DNA of 64,000 bases from Pseudomonas urmiensis (GTDB lineage: Bacteria > Pseudomonadota > Gammaproteobacteria > Pseudomonadales > Pseudomonadaceae). Below are positions 38,320-52,256 of this stretch, in pieces. Numbering within the stretch: position 1 is the first letter of the stretch; each line of letters starts with the position of its first letter. Where the stretch lies: NCBI RefSeq assembly GCF_014268815.2, contig NZ_JABWRE020000002.1:124001-188000 (forward strand), given 5' to 3'. The position numbers and the translations under genes are program-made. The notes beneath the pieces were generated by a model. It was not told where the DNA came from. It was given only the letters and a program-made list of their open reading frames with translations, and ran no database searches.

Positions 38320-39030
38320 TCAGAACCGATAGACTTCCATATCGGTGCGAATTGGCGAAGCCATTGGAATCTTCGACTTCTCCCGCTCTTTCTTCACTTG
38401 AACCGGTGCGGCAGGCTTCCTCGGCGCCTCTTCAGCAATCGCCGGCTGGTTGGCCAACGGCTTGACGGCGCTGCTCAGCTGTTCGGCGAGCTTCTGCAGC
38501 AACTGGCCCTGGGCCTGCACCTGGGAAGACTCCGTGCCCTCATGCTGCTGCTCAAGGTGGACGATGCGGTTGTCACGCACGTTGCCGCGGCGATCGAGCA
38601 GACGCCACTGGGCATCGAGGATCGCCGGCTGGTTCTTGCCTGAATCAAGCCGGGTAATCGACAGCAATACCTGCACGTCAGGCGCAAAGCCCGTGCTCGC
38701 CGGTGCCAGCACGACTCGTTGGCTATCCAGACGCCAGGCCAACTGACGCACCAGCAGCTGGTCGATATCCGACGAAAGGCTGCCCGCCCAACGACCGTCC
38801 GTCGCAGAAGTCAGGCTGCCATCAGCTTGACGCTGCAAGAAGGTTTCACGTTGCAGGTAGTCGGCAACCGATACCGGGCCGAGCACCACAGCCATGCCCG
38901 CGCTTTGCGAAGGCTGGCCAGGATCACCGCTGTCGAGCTGATACAGGGCAACCGGCTGGTGCATGCTGCACCCGCTCAGGCCCAACAGGCCAGTCATCAA
39001 CAGCGCAAATGGAAGGCGCAGAACTTTCAT
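38320..39030 (-). CDS. PqiC-like outer-membrane lipoprotein
   Basis: A 236-aa lipoprotein. The signal peptide ends in the lipobox LSGC (MKVLRLPFALLMTGLLGLSGC), so Cys is lipidated. The mature part (ALYQLDSGDPGQ, VVLGPVSVADYLQRETF, then DGRWAGSLSSDIDQLLVRQLAWRL) fits the ABC-type transport auxiliary lipoprotein (PqiC/LptE-like) family. The C-terminus is Lys/Pro-rich. Partners PqiA/PqiB are not nearby. Two adjacent ATGs could start it; the second has better spacing from GGATGGG. The lipid-trafficking role is inferred from the family. Confidence 0.8.
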   Translation of the reverse strand: MKVLRLPFALLMTGLLGLSGCSMHQPVALYQLDSGDPGQPSQSAGMAVVLGPVSVADYLQRETFLQRQADGSLTSATDGRWAGSLSSDIDQLLVRQLAWRLDSQRVVLAPASTGFAPDVQVLLSITRLDSGKNQPAILDAQWRLLDRRGNVRDNRIVHLEQQHEGTESSQVQAQGQLLQKLAEQLSSAVKPLANQPAIAEEAPRKPAAPVQVKKEREKSKIPMASPIRTDMEVYRF

Positions 39031-39203
39031 CATCCCATCCAAGCGGCCGCCCTCGGCACACCGCAGTGATACACATGTAGATTCTTCTGGGCGCACGGCC
39101 ACGCCGGCGCCACAGGGGCACTATCATCCGCGAAATAGCCGTCCGACTCCAGTGTTTCCGCCGGTAACAACGCCGAAATTGCCATTTCAGACAATTGGCA
39201 CGG

Positions 39204-41987
<2,784 letters not shown>

Positions 41988-41991
<4 letters not shown>

Positions 41992-42974
41992 GGCTTGGCG
42001 CTCCAGCCGCCTTCAGGCGCCGCGAAGCGCCAGACGATCGGGCGAGTTTCACCATCGGCGCGGTCGCCGTTGTTGTTGTCCAAGCCGATCCAGGCGCCCT
42101 TGGCATCGATCACCAGGGCTTCGGCGAGACCGAACGGTTGATCGTAGCGGCGCGAATCTTCCAGCGCCTCGACCGCGAACGACCAACAACGCTCGACCTT
42201 GCCCGTATCGGCATCCCGGCGACAGACGCGGAAGGCGTTACGCTCCAGGGTAAACAGCTTGCCGTCGTACCAGGCGAGATCGGCGAAGTCACGTGACAGC
42301 GCCCGGGGATTGGGCATCTGCGGCGGCTGCATTTCAACCCCGGCCTCGCTGAGCAGCACGCAACTGCGCCCGCAGGTCCACACCGACTGCTGGCGTTGGA
42401 TCGCCACCAGACCACGCCGCTCGCGCTCGGCAGCCAGCCACAGTCGGTCGCCCGCCGGATTGATCGCCAGGCCCTCGAACAGCGCATTGAAGTGCAGCAG
42501 CATGCCGCTGGCCCGCGCCTGGCGGACCATGGCCGGGTCGATCTTCAACCAGTCAGGTTCGCCCTCGACCGGCACTTGCAGCACCGCCGCGTGGGCTTCG
42601 CTGACCAGATAGAAGTTGCCCGCCTGATCGCAGGTGATGCCCTCGTAATCGAGCTCGCCGCCACGAATGTAGGAAACCGCCCAGTTGCGCGATTTCAAGC
42701 CCCAGGGCAAGCCACTTTCCGGCACTGGCGGCGGCGTGAAGGTCAGCGCCTGGGCACGCCAGACGCCGTTGTGCCGGTCCATGCGATAAATGCGGTCGTC
42801 GTCGCGATCCGAGACGCCCCACAGCGCGCCGCGGCACCAGGCCAGGCCAGACAAGTTGCCGCCGCGCATGCCGTCGATCGGATGCTCGGCAGTCAATTTC
42901 AGCTCTGGCCAGTTGCCCGCGAAGCTTGGAAGCGCAACCAGCGCCAGCACCGCTGTCAGGAGCAGACGGATCAA
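41988..42974 (-). CDS. Secreted esterase-like (phytase-like domain) protein
   Basis: A 328-aa protein with a signal peptide (LLLTAVLALVALPSFAG) and a beta-propeller of the phytase-like/esterase-like family (PF13449 type): NLSGLAWCRGALWGVSDRDDDRIYR, ELDYEGITCD and NALFEGLAINPAGDRLWLAAE. The acidic DYEG and FEGLA motifs are typical. Start codon TTG, overlapping the parE stop (TTGA), with GAGG seven bases upstream. It is coupled to parE on one side and to the protease gene on the other. Enzymatic activity is not established. Confidence 0.8.
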
Positions 42975-44875
42975 ACCATGACCTCAGCCAGGTTACCTTT
43001 GGTTTCCAGCCAGCTCTTGCGATCACCTGCACGTTTTTTCGCCAGTAGCTTGTCCATCAGCTCGCACGTGGCTTCGACGTCATCCAGGGTCAACTGGACC
43101 AGGCGGCGGGTGTTCGGGTCCATGGTGGTCTCGCGCAGCTGCGGCGGGTTCATCTCACCCAGGCCTTTGAAGCGGGTGACCTGTGGCTTGCCGCGCTTCT
43201 TCTCGGCCACCAGGCGGTCGAGGATGCCGTCACGCTCAGGTTCGTCGAGGGCGTAGTAGATCTCTTTGCCCAGGTCGATGCGGTACAGCGGCGGCATCGC
43301 GACGTAGACATGCCCGGCCTCGACCAGCGGGCGGAAGTGCTGGACGAACAGCGCGCACAGCAGGGTCGCGATGTGCAGGCCGTCGGAGTCGGCGTCGGCA
43401 AGAATGCAGATCTTGCCGTAGCGCAGCTGGGTCAGGTCGGTGGCACCTGGATCGACGCCAATGGCCACGGCAATGTTATGCACTTCCTGGCTGGCCAGGA
43501 CTTCACCGCCATCGACTTCCCAGGTGTTGAGGATCTTGCCGCGCAGCGGCAGGATCGCCTGGAACTCTTTATCCCGCGCCTGCTTGGCCGAGCCACCGGC
43601 CGAGTCACCCTCGACCAGGAACAGTTCGGAGCGCATCGGGTCTTGCCCGGCGCAGTCGGCCAGCTTGCCGGGCAGGGCCGGGCCTTGAGTGATGCGCTTG
43701 CGCTCGACCTTCTTGCTCGCCTTGAGGCGCCGGCCGGCGTTGCTGATGGCCAGTTCGGCCAATTGCATGCCCAGCTCTGGGTGGGCATTGAGCCACAGGC
43801 TGAAGGCGTCCTTGACCACGCCGGAGACGAACGCAGCCGCCTCGCGCGAGGACAGGCGTTCTTTGGTCTGGCCGGAGAACTGCGCCTCCTGCATCTTCAT
43901 CGACAGCACGAAGCTGATGCGTTCCCAGACATCTTCTGGAGCCAGCTTGACCCCACGCGGCAGCAGGTTGCGAAATTCGCAGAACTCACGCATGGCATCG
44001 AGCAGGCCTTGGCGCAGGCCGTTGACGTGAGTACCGCCCTGGGCAGTGGGGATCAGGTTGACGTAGCTTTCCTGAACGCTGTCGCCGCCTTCTGGCAGCC
44101 ACAGCAAGGCCCAGTCGACGGCTTCCTTGTTGCCGGCCAGGCTGCCGCAGAACGGCTCGTCGGGCAGGCGCTGGAACTCGCTGACCGAATCGACCAGGTA
44201 GGAGCGCAGGCCGTCTTCATAGTGCCATTCGACTTTCTCGCCGCTGGCCTTGTCCTCGAAGCTGATCGACAGGCCCGGGCAAAGCACGGCCTTGGCCTTG
44301 AGCACATGCTTGAGGCGGCTGATGGAGAACTTCGGCGAGTCGAAGTACTTGGGGTCAGGGCTGAAATAGACGCTGGTGCCGGTGTTACGTTTGCCGACGC
44401 TGCCAACCACTTGCAGTTCCGTGGCCTTGAAGCCATCGGCGAAGGTCATCTGGTACTCGTTGCCGTCGCGCTTGACCCGCACGCGGACCTCGGTCGACAA
44501 GGCGTTGACCACCGAAATACCGACACCGTGCAGGCCGCCGGAGAACTGGTAGTTCTTGTTGGAGAACTTACCGCCGGCGTGCAGTTTGGTGAGAATCAAT
44601 TCGACGCCAGAGACGCCCTCTTCGGGGTGAATGTCCACCGGCATGCCGCGACCGTCGTCGCTGACTTCCAGCGAGTGGTCGGCGTGCAGGATCACCTGGA
44701 TCGAGCGGGCGTGCCCGGCCAGGGCTTCGTCGACACTGTTGTCGATGACTTCCTGGGCCAAGTGGTTCGGCCGGCTGGTGTCGGTGTACATGCCCGGCCG
44801 CTTGCGAACCGGGTCGAGGCCGGAGAGGACTTCGATGGCGTCTGCGTTATAGGCGCTAGCGCTGGGATTGGCCAT
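42971..44875 (-). CDS. parE: DNA topoisomerase IV subunit B
   Basis: A 634-aa ATPase subunit. The GHKL motifs ENSVDEA-type (EVIDNSVDEALAG), VSDDGRGMPVDIHPEEG and GGLHGVGISVVNALS are intact. The TOPRIM metal site shows LVEGDSAGGSAKQ and the later DADSDGLHIATLL. It starts the parE, phytase-like, retropepsin-like, parC cluster, all with overlaps or very short gaps. Confidence 0.98.
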   Translation of the reverse strand: MANPSASAYNADAIEVLSGLDPVRKRPGMYTDTSRPNHLAQEVIDNSVDEALAGHARSIQVILHADHSLEVSDDGRGMPVDIHPEEGVSGVELILTKLHAGGKFSNKNYQFSGGLHGVGISVVNALSTEVRVRVKRDGNEYQMTFADGFKATELQVVGSVGKRNTGTSVYFSPDPKYFDSPKFSISRLKHVLKAKAVLCPGLSISFEDKASGEKVEWHYEDGLRSYLVDSVSEFQRLPDEPFCGSLAGNKEAVDWALLWLPEGGDSVQESYVNLIPTAQGGTHVNGLRQGLLDAMREFCEFRNLLPRGVKLAPEDVWERISFVLSMKMQEAQFSGQTKERLSSREAAAFVSGVVKDAFSLWLNAHPELGMQLAELAISNAGRRLKASKKVERKRITQGPALPGKLADCAGQDPMRSELFLVEGDSAGGSAKQARDKEFQAILPLRGKILNTWEVDGGEVLASQEVHNIAVAIGVDPGATDLTQLRYGKICILADADSDGLHIATLLCALFVQHFRPLVEAGHVYVAMPPLYRIDLGKEIYYALDEPERDGILDRLVAEKKRGKPQVTRFKGLGEMNPPQLRETTMDPNTRRLVQLTLDDVEATCELMDKLLAKKRAGDRKSWLETKGNLAEVMV

Positions 44876-44910
44876 GGGTTCTCGTCGTCAGTCTGGTGAA
44901 TGCGAAAAAA

Positions 44911-45519
44911 TCAAAATACAGAAAAATCGAGCGCCGCGTACTGCCCGCGAGCAATACCGGCGAAGGCCAGCAAGGCCGGCAGGCGCTGGCTGAAGCCCTG
45001 GAAGCTGTGATCGCCGCCGGCTTCGATACGCAAGGCGCAGGCCCGGTAATAACGCTCGGCCTGGCGATAGTCCAGGGTTTCATCGGCCGTCTGCAACCAC
45101 ACTTGATAGCGCTCGGCGTCAGTTGGCGCCGGCACTTCCAGCTCGGCCAGCGCCTGCACGTGGTCCAGGGTCAGTTCCCAGGCCTCATCGGTGTACAGGT
45201 TGCGCTGGGTGCCCAGGTAGCCGTCGAACAGCCGGTGCGGGGCGACCGCCGGGTTGATCAGCAGGGCCTTGAGGCCATGCTGCTCGGCCAGATGGGTGGC
45301 ATAGTAGCCGCCGAGCGAACTGCCGACCAGCAAGGGCGCGCCGAGCTCGGCGATAGCGGCTTGCAGTTGAGCGATCGCCTGGCGCGGGTGATGGTGCAGC
45401 GCGGGCACTCGCAGTTGCTCGGCCAGGCCCAGCTGCTGCATCACTGCCTCAAGCTGGCGCGCCTTGGTCGACAGCGGCGAGCTGTTGAAACCGTGGATAT
45501 AAAGGATAGAACCCGACAT
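44911..45519 (-). CDS. YqiA-family esterase
   Basis: A 202-aa alpha/beta-hydrolase. SILYIHGFNSSPLSTKA carries the oxyanion-loop motif HGFNSSP. The nucleophile is Ser in LLVGSSLGGYYATHL (GxSxGG), with the C-terminal histidine in GGDHSFQGF. This matches E. coli YqiA, which lies upstream of parE there too. The start MSGSILYIHGFN was preferred to a nine-residue extension. It is 35 bp before parE. Confidence 0.92.
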   Translation of the reverse strand: MSGSILYIHGFNSSPLSTKARQLEAVMQQLGLAEQLRVPALHHHPRQAIAQLQAAIAELGAPLLVGSSLGGYYATHLAEQHGLKALLINPAVAPHRLFDGYLGTQRNLYTDEAWELTLDHVQALAELEVPAPTDAERYQVWLQTADETLDYRQAERYYRACALRIEAGGDHSFQGFSQRLPALLAFAGIARGQYAALDFSVF

Positions 45520-45669
45520 GCTGCCCCCGTGGCGATTGCGATGCACCCGTCAGTGTGGGAGCAGGACGCGCAGTGTAGCGCGTTCGCCGGGCGTTGGCGC
45601 AGCATCGGGATTTTCGCAACAAATTCTTCAAATGGGGCGCCACCCGCTCCTACAAATGTGCGGCGGTGT

Positions 45670-46470
45670 TCAGTAGCCAGGGCTGTCGAAATCCAGGGTC
45701 ACGACGAAATCCCGCGCCCGCTCCACGCCCGTCTCCAGCCGCCCGTCGGCGTGCAGGCGCAACCAGCGATACCCCGGCTGCTCTTCGCTGACCTTGAAGT
45801 CCTCGCTACCCGGCGCGAACTGGATGCAGGTGGACGGCGTGGCCAGCAGGCGCAAGCCGTCGCGCTGCTCATCCCATTGCTGATGGATATGCCCCCAGAG
45901 CAAGGCCTTCACTCGAGGCTGGCGCAGGCGGGCGAACAACTCATCGGCGTTGCGCAGGCCGATCGGTGCGATCCAGGCGCAGCCGATGTCCACCGGCTGG
46001 TGGTGGCAGCACACCAGGCAATGCCGATCGCCCGCGCCCGCCAATGCGGCATCGAGCGCTGCCAGTTGCGCAGGCTCGAGCAAGCCATGGGTGGCCCCGG
46101 CCACCGCCGAGTCGAGCATGACGATGCGCCAGGCGCCGATGTCGGTCACCGCCCGCACCAGAGCCGGCGCCACTTCGGCCATTACCCGCGCCTCGTCGTG
46201 GTTACCCGGCAACCAGCGGGTCGGCACGTCGAGCACCGCGGTCAGTTCGCGGAACGCCTCATAGGACGCCACGCTGCCATCCTGGGACAGGTCGCCCGTA
46301 CACAGCAGCAGGTCGATACGCGGCTGCTCCCGGCGCACCTGGGCGATCACATGACTCAGGCTGTCGCGCGTATTGAGGCCCAGCAAGGTGCCCGCCGGGT
46401 CAGCGAACAGGTGAGCGTCGGTCAGTTGCACCACATGGATGGGCGCGGGGGGATGGTTGGGCTGCGGCAA
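45670..46470 (-). CDS. cpdA: 3',5'-cyclic-AMP phosphodiesterase CpdA
   Basis: A 266-aa metallophosphoesterase that hydrolyses cAMP and so controls Vfr/CRP signalling. The bimetal-site motifs appear in order: QLTDAHLF, LCTGDLSQDG, LPGNHDE, CCHHQPVDIG and LLWGHIHQQWD. The start codon is TTG, supported by GAGGAG eight bases upstream. It precedes yqiA with a 150-bp gap that holds no clear signal. Confidence 0.95.
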   Translation of the reverse strand: MPQPNHPPAPIHVVQLTDAHLFADPAGTLLGLNTRDSLSHVIAQVRREQPRIDLLLCTGDLSQDGSVASYEAFRELTAVLDVPTRWLPGNHDEARVMAEVAPALVRAVTDIGAWRIVMLDSAVAGATHGLLEPAQLAALDAALAGAGDRHCLVCCHHQPVDIGCAWIAPIGLRNADELFARLRQPRVKALLWGHIHQQWDEQRDGLRLLATPSTCIQFAPGSEDFKVSEEQPGYRWLRLHADGRLETGVERARDFVVTLDFDSPGY

Positions 46471-46556
46471 CGGGCCGTCTCCTCGAGCGGATTCAGCGCG
46501 ATTATCGCCTGTGCAGGGTTTCGCGCAAACACTCGAAACCGACCCAGCTCACATTT

Positions 46557-47009
46557 TCAGCGTACGACTGCCAGCTCGTGGCCGCAGGCCAGGCAGTGAC
46601 TCAACCATTCACCGAGGAACAGGTTGAGCTGGGCCTTTTCGTCCGGCTGGTGCATGCCGGTATTGGGGTACGGATAAATGCTGCGCAAACGCCGCGCGTG
46701 CTCGGCACTGACCACCTCGGCCATGCGCGCATCGTGGTAGACCTGCACTTCCAGCTGCGGCACTGGCAGCCACGGCAGGCTGTGTTCCTGGCGCACGCGC
46801 AGGGTAGTGGTATAGGGACAGGTCAGCACCACTTCGAGCACCAGCACGCCAAGCATCTGGTCGCCCTGGGTCATGCCAATACGGCGCGAGCTCTGCGTGC
46901 TGCGCATATCGGGCAGCAAGCGCATCAGCCGGGCATAGTTGGCCTCGCAGGCTGATTGCAGCCCGACCAGATCGACCCGATAACGCTCGCGCAACAGATT
47001 CACTTCCAC
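46557..47009 (-). CDS. DUF1249 family protein
   Basis: A 150-aa cytosolic protein of the DUF1249/YqiB family: NYARLMRLLPDMRS, VLVLEVVLTCPYTTTLRV, YHDARMAEVVSAEHARRLRSIYPYPN and DEKAQLNLFLGEWLSHCL. The function is unknown. It overlaps the end of the Nudix gene by 10 bp. The start is a GTG right after GAGG; a second GTG two codons on is possible. It lies in the E. coli-like order nudF-yqiB-cpdA-yqiA-parE. Confidence 0.9.
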   Translation of the reverse strand: MEVNLLRERYRVDLVGLQSACEANYARLMRLLPDMRSTQSSRRIGMTQGDQMLGVLVLEVVLTCPYTTTLRVRQEHSLPWLPVPQLEVQVYHDARMAEVVSAEHARRLRSIYPYPNTGMHQPDEKAQLNLFLGEWLSHCLACGHELAVVR

Positions 47010-47617
47010 ATACCTCGTACTTCGTCACGATTGAGCGCCAGCCATTGCAGGCCGATGATCGCTGCGGCGTTACAGATGCGGCCATCGCGCACCGCCTGCA
47101 AGGCATCTTCGAACGACCAGACCGTTACCCGGATATCCTCGCCCTCTTCTTCCAACCCATGCAAGCCACCCGCGCCCTCGCTGACGCAGCGCCCCAGGAA
47201 CAGGTGAACGTACTCATCGCTGCCACCGGGCGAGGGGAAGTACTTGGTCATTGGCCACAGGGCAGAGAAGGTCAACCCGGCTTCTTCTTCGGCCTCGCGG
47301 TGGGCGACCTCTTCCGGCTGTTCATCCTTGTCGATCAGCCCGGCGACCATTTCGATCAGCCAAGGGTTGGCGACTTTGCCCATGGCGCCCGCACGAAATT
47401 GTTCGATCAGCACCACTTCATCGTGCTGCGGATCGTAGGGCAGCACGCAGACCGCATCATGGCGCACGAACAGCTCGCGGCTGATCTCGCGTCCCATGCC
47501 ACCGGCGAACAGCTCGTGGCGCAGGTGGACCTTGTCGAGCCGGTAAAAGCCTTGGAAGCAGTTCTCGCGCTTGACGATCTCGACCGCCTGGGGCAGCGAA
47601 TTTGACGTATCTGTCAT
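47000..47617 (-). CDS. nudF: ADP-ribose pyrophosphatase
   Basis: A 205-aa Nudix hydrolase that splits ADP-ribose into AMP and ribose-5-phosphate. The Nudix box is complete: GLIDKDEQPEEVAHREAEEE followed by AGL. The preceding DAVCVLPYDPQHDEVVLIEQFR and following FPSPGGSDEYVHLFLG are typical of the NudF group. The start MTDTSNSLPQ follows GAGG at 6 bp. First gene of the nudF-parC cluster. Confidence 0.96.
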   Translation of the reverse strand: MTDTSNSLPQAVEIVKRENCFQGFYRLDKVHLRHELFAGGMGREISRELFVRHDAVCVLPYDPQHDEVVLIEQFRAGAMGKVANPWLIEMVAGLIDKDEQPEEVAHREAEEEAGLTFSALWPMTKYFPSPGGSDEYVHLFLGRCVSEGAGGLHGLEEEGEDIRVTVWSFEDALQAVRDGRICNAAAIIGLQWLALNRDEVRGMWK

Positions 47618-47801
47618 TGGAATCCTCATGACCTCGTGTACCGCATCGCGCCATCCTACTCTGCGTCCGGCTGGGTTTCATCCCTTTCAAGCGACCGTTC
47701 ATGCGTTCGGGACAGGCAGTAATCTCTCTGATAGCTTAGTGGCGAACCGAAGGCTTTGCCGACGGTCCAAGGCCGACTATTGCTGTTCTACAAGGATCAT
47801 C

Positions 47802-48548
47802 ATGACGCTTGTCAAACTGACTTCCGTGGCTGTGCTGGCTGTGGCGCTGAGCGCCTGCCAGAGCCTGTTCACGCCCAACTATCGGGCCCCGCTCGAGGTC
47901 AAGCGCGACGCCTGGGAGCACGTCAAGCCGGGCTGCAGCGAAAGCGACTGCCCGCTGGTGAACATCGACACCATTCACTTCCCCGACCTGCCCAAGCTCG
48001 ACGCCATCGTCGAGCGCCGCCTGCTGCAACTGACCGAGGACAACCAGCGCAGCAGCGCGCCGACCTCGCTCAAGGCCTATGAAGATCAATACCTGGCCAG
48101 CGCCGACAAGCGCAACAGCAGCTACTTGCAAGCCAAGGTACGCGAGCAGCATGACGGGCTGGTGATCATCGAGCTGTCCAGTTATCTGGACAGTGGTGGT
48201 GCCCATGGCATGCCTGGGCGCGGTTTCATCAACTATTCGCGCAAGCAGGACAAAGTCCTGACCCTGCAAGACATGCTGGTGCCGGGCCAGGAAGAGACGT
48301 TCTGGAAAACCGTCGAAGAGTCGCACCGTGCCTGGATGATCAGCACCGGCATGGACAAGGACCCGGAATTCGTCAAGACCTGGCCGTTCAAGAAGTCCCC
48401 GCACATCGCCCTGACCTATGGTGCGGTCGTGGTGAAGTACGAGGTCTATGCCATCGCGCCCTATTCCATGGGCCACATCGAGCTGAAAATCCCTTACCCA
48501 CGCCTGAACGGCGTGCTCAAGCCTGAGCTGTTTCCCGGGCGCGGCTAA
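47802..48548 (+). CDS. DUF3298/RsiV-type lipoprotein
   Basis: A 248-aa lipoprotein. The signal peptide ends in the lipobox LSAC (VAVLAVALSAC). The mature protein carries the DUF4163/DUF3298 arrangement seen in RsiV-like extracytoplasmic proteins: VREQHDGLVIIELSSYLDSG, then NYSRKQDKVLTLQDMLVPGQE and a C-terminal YSMGHIELKIPY. It lacks the RsiV transmembrane anti-sigma part. Function unknown. AAGGA precedes the ATG. Its 3' end overlaps the convergent cytX gene by 32 bp. Confidence 0.85.
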   Translation: MTLVKLTSVAVLAVALSACQSLFTPNYRAPLEVKRDAWEHVKPGCSESDCPLVNIDTIHFPDLPKLDAIVERRLLQLTEDNQRSSAPTSLKAYEDQYLASADKRNSSYLQAKVREQHDGLVIIELSSYLDSGGAHGMPGRGFINYSRKQDKVLTLQDMLVPGQEETFWKTVEESHRAWMISTGMDKDPEFVKTWPFKKSPHIALTYGAVVVKYEVYAIAPYSMGHIELKIPYPRLNGVLKPELFPGRG

Positions 48549-49800
48549 GGTTTAGCAGCCCGTATAGCACCCCTGCCAACAGCACTGCTGGCAGGGTCGC
48601 GCCCACCTCTGGCGCCTGGCTGGCCATTACGTGATAGGCCGCCACTCCCGCCACCCAGGCCAGCAGCGCCTGCCAGTGCAGACCGTCGACCCGCAGCGGC
48701 ATCTGCCGACGGCGAATCACGAAGTGATCCATCAGCACCACGCCGAACAGCGGCGCGAACACCGAGCCGATCAGCAGCAGGAAGTTCTCGTACTGGGCCA
48801 GTGGCGCCAGGTAGGCGATCAGCGTGCACAGCACACCAATGGCCAATGCCAGGTGCTCGACCTTCAGGCGCACCAGCAACCCGCTCGAGACCGCGCCGGA
48901 ATGGATATCGGCGAAGGCGTTTTCGGTTTCGTCGAGCAGAATCAGCAGCAGCGGGATACCAAGACCGGCACCGGCCAGTGCCAGCAACAACGCATTGGCT
49001 TCGCCACTTGGGGCGAACGCCAAGGTGTAGGCCACGCCCAGGCTCATCAACCAGGCGTTACCCAGCAAATAACCCAGCGCGGTGCCGGCGAACACCCGGC
49101 TGGCGCGCTGGGCGAAGCGCGAGTAGTCGGCAATCAGCGGCAACCACGACAGCGGCATGGCGATCACGATGTCAAAACCCACTGCCAGCGACATCGAGCC
49201 ATCGCCGGCACGGTTCCAGATCTGGGCCAGATCGGCCTTGGCGAACAGGTTCCAGGTCAGCCACAGGCAGGCGCCGAGCAACAGCCAGATGCCCCACTTG
49301 CGCAGGATCTTGCGCACGAACGTCAGCGGTCCGCAGATCGCCAACAATGTGGCCAGGGCGCCGAAGCACAGGGTCCACAGCAACGGGCTGGTCCAGGCGC
49401 TGCCTTCACCGAAGGCGCGTGCCGAAAGCAGGCTGGCGGCGTCGCGCATGACGATGATCTCGAACGAGCCCCAGCCGATCAGTTGCAGCAGGTTGAGCAC
49501 TGCCGGCAAGCGCGCGCCATGTCCACCCAACGTCAAGCGCAGGGTGCCCATCGCCGACAGGCCGGTGTCGCTGCCGATCACCCCGGCGGCCGCCAGCAGC
49601 AGCACGCCTACCGCCGTGCCAAGGACGATGGCCAGGACCGCGCCAGCCAGGCCCAGGCCGGGGGCGAGCATGGCGCCGACTTGCAGCACCATCAAGCCGG
49701 TGCCGAGGGAGAACCACAGGACGAACAGGTCGCGAGCGCCGAACAGGCGTTGGCTGGCGGGGATCGGGTGATCGGGGGAAAAGTGGCTGGGGGTGCTCAT
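48517..49800 (-). CDS. cytX: Hydroxymethylpyrimidine transporter CytX (NCS1 family)
   Basis: A 427-aa inner-membrane transporter of the nucleobase:cation symporter-1 family with about 12 transmembrane segments (LFVLWFSLGTGLMVLQVGAML near the start, SWLPLIADYSRFA in the middle). Position downstream of riboswitch-controlled thiC suggests uptake of the thiamine precursor HMP, as predicted for CytX. It is separated from thiC by a REP doublet that may lower its expression. Confidence 0.88.
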   Translation of the reverse strand: MSTPSHFSPDHPIPASQRLFGARDLFVLWFSLGTGLMVLQVGAMLAPGLGLAGAVLAIVLGTAVGVLLLAAAGVIGSDTGLSAMGTLRLTLGGHGARLPAVLNLLQLIGWGSFEIIVMRDAASLLSARAFGEGSAWTSPLLWTLCFGALATLLAICGPLTFVRKILRKWGIWLLLGACLWLTWNLFAKADLAQIWNRAGDGSMSLAVGFDIVIAMPLSWLPLIADYSRFAQRASRVFAGTALGYLLGNAWLMSLGVAYTLAFAPSGEANALLLALAGAGLGIPLLLILLDETENAFADIHSGAVSSGLLVRLKVEHLALAIGVLCTLIAYLAPLAQYENFLLLIGSVFAPLFGVVLMDHFVIRRRQMPLRVDGLHWQALLAWVAGVAAYHVMASQAPEVGATLPAVLLAGVLYGLLNLSRARETAQA

Positions 49801-49835
49801 GCGTTGACTCGCCGCAAAGGTTGGAGTGGGGGAAC

Positions 49836-49922
49836 GTGGGGGCGGACTTGCCCCGCGATAGCATCAGCAGGTGCAACCTGGTTGCCTGCGCTGACGCTAT
49901 CGCGAGGCAAGCCCGCCCCCAC
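49836..49922. repeat. REP doublet (BIME) between cytX and thiC
   Basis: Left arm 49836-49862 and right arm 49895-49922 are inverted copies (GTGGGGGCGG/CCGCCCCCAC, TTGCC/GGCAA, CGCGATAGC/GCTATCGCG) with a 32-bp centre. The core matches P. putida REP elements. Confidence 0.85.
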
Positions 49923-49945
49923 GATTGATCGAGCCCTGAAAGCCT

Positions 49946-51999
<2,054 letters not shown>

Positions 52000-52000
52000 T

Positions 52001-52090
52001 CTTGTTCCCTACGCAGGCGTTAACCTGATCAGGTTCAACGGGATCCGCACCTATGCGATCTCAGCCTTTGCTTCAAGGCACCCCGACAAG
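52001..52090 (-). promoter_or_regulatory. TPP riboswitch aptamer (THI element)
   Basis: The minus strand carries GGGGTGCC, GGCTGAGAT (conserved CUGAGA core), the variable P3, then ACCCGTTGAACCTGATC-type sequence (here CCCGTTGAACCTGATCAGG), and GCGTAGGGAACAAG. P1 is CTTGT (52086-52090) with ACAAG (52001-52005). The aptamer senses thiamine pyrophosphate and lowers thiC expression when bound. Confidence 0.95.
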
Positions 52091-52099
52091 AACATGCGC

Positions 52100-52129
52100 A
52101 GTCTAGACTGGAGTGGCAGCTCAAGCCAA
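52100..52129 (-). promoter_or_regulatory. Promoter of the thiC riboswitch transcript
   Basis: On the minus strand TTGGCT (52124-52129), 18 bp, TAGACT (52100-52105). The predicted start is within a few bases of the first nucleotide of the aptamer. Confidence 0.6.
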
Positions 52130-52170
52130 GAGTGCTTGTGACACGGATGATGAAAGGCGCAACTGACCGA

Positions 52171-52199
52171 TTGTTGCCGGCGGCGCGCGGCACTACACT
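52171..52199 (+). promoter_or_regulatory. Promoter of the tolC-family gene
   Basis: TTGTTG (52171-52176), 17 bp, TACACT (52194-52199), about 57 bp before the start codon. Confidence 0.6.
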
Positions 52200-52256
52200 G
52201 GCCCATCGCTCGAAACTCAACAGTTCAGTAATTCAAACTCGTACAAGGATTGCCCT

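Noticed and set aside
38320..39030. Complete pqiABC lipid-transport operon
   Set aside because: Only the lipoprotein is present; neighbours are an unrelated membrane protein and parC.
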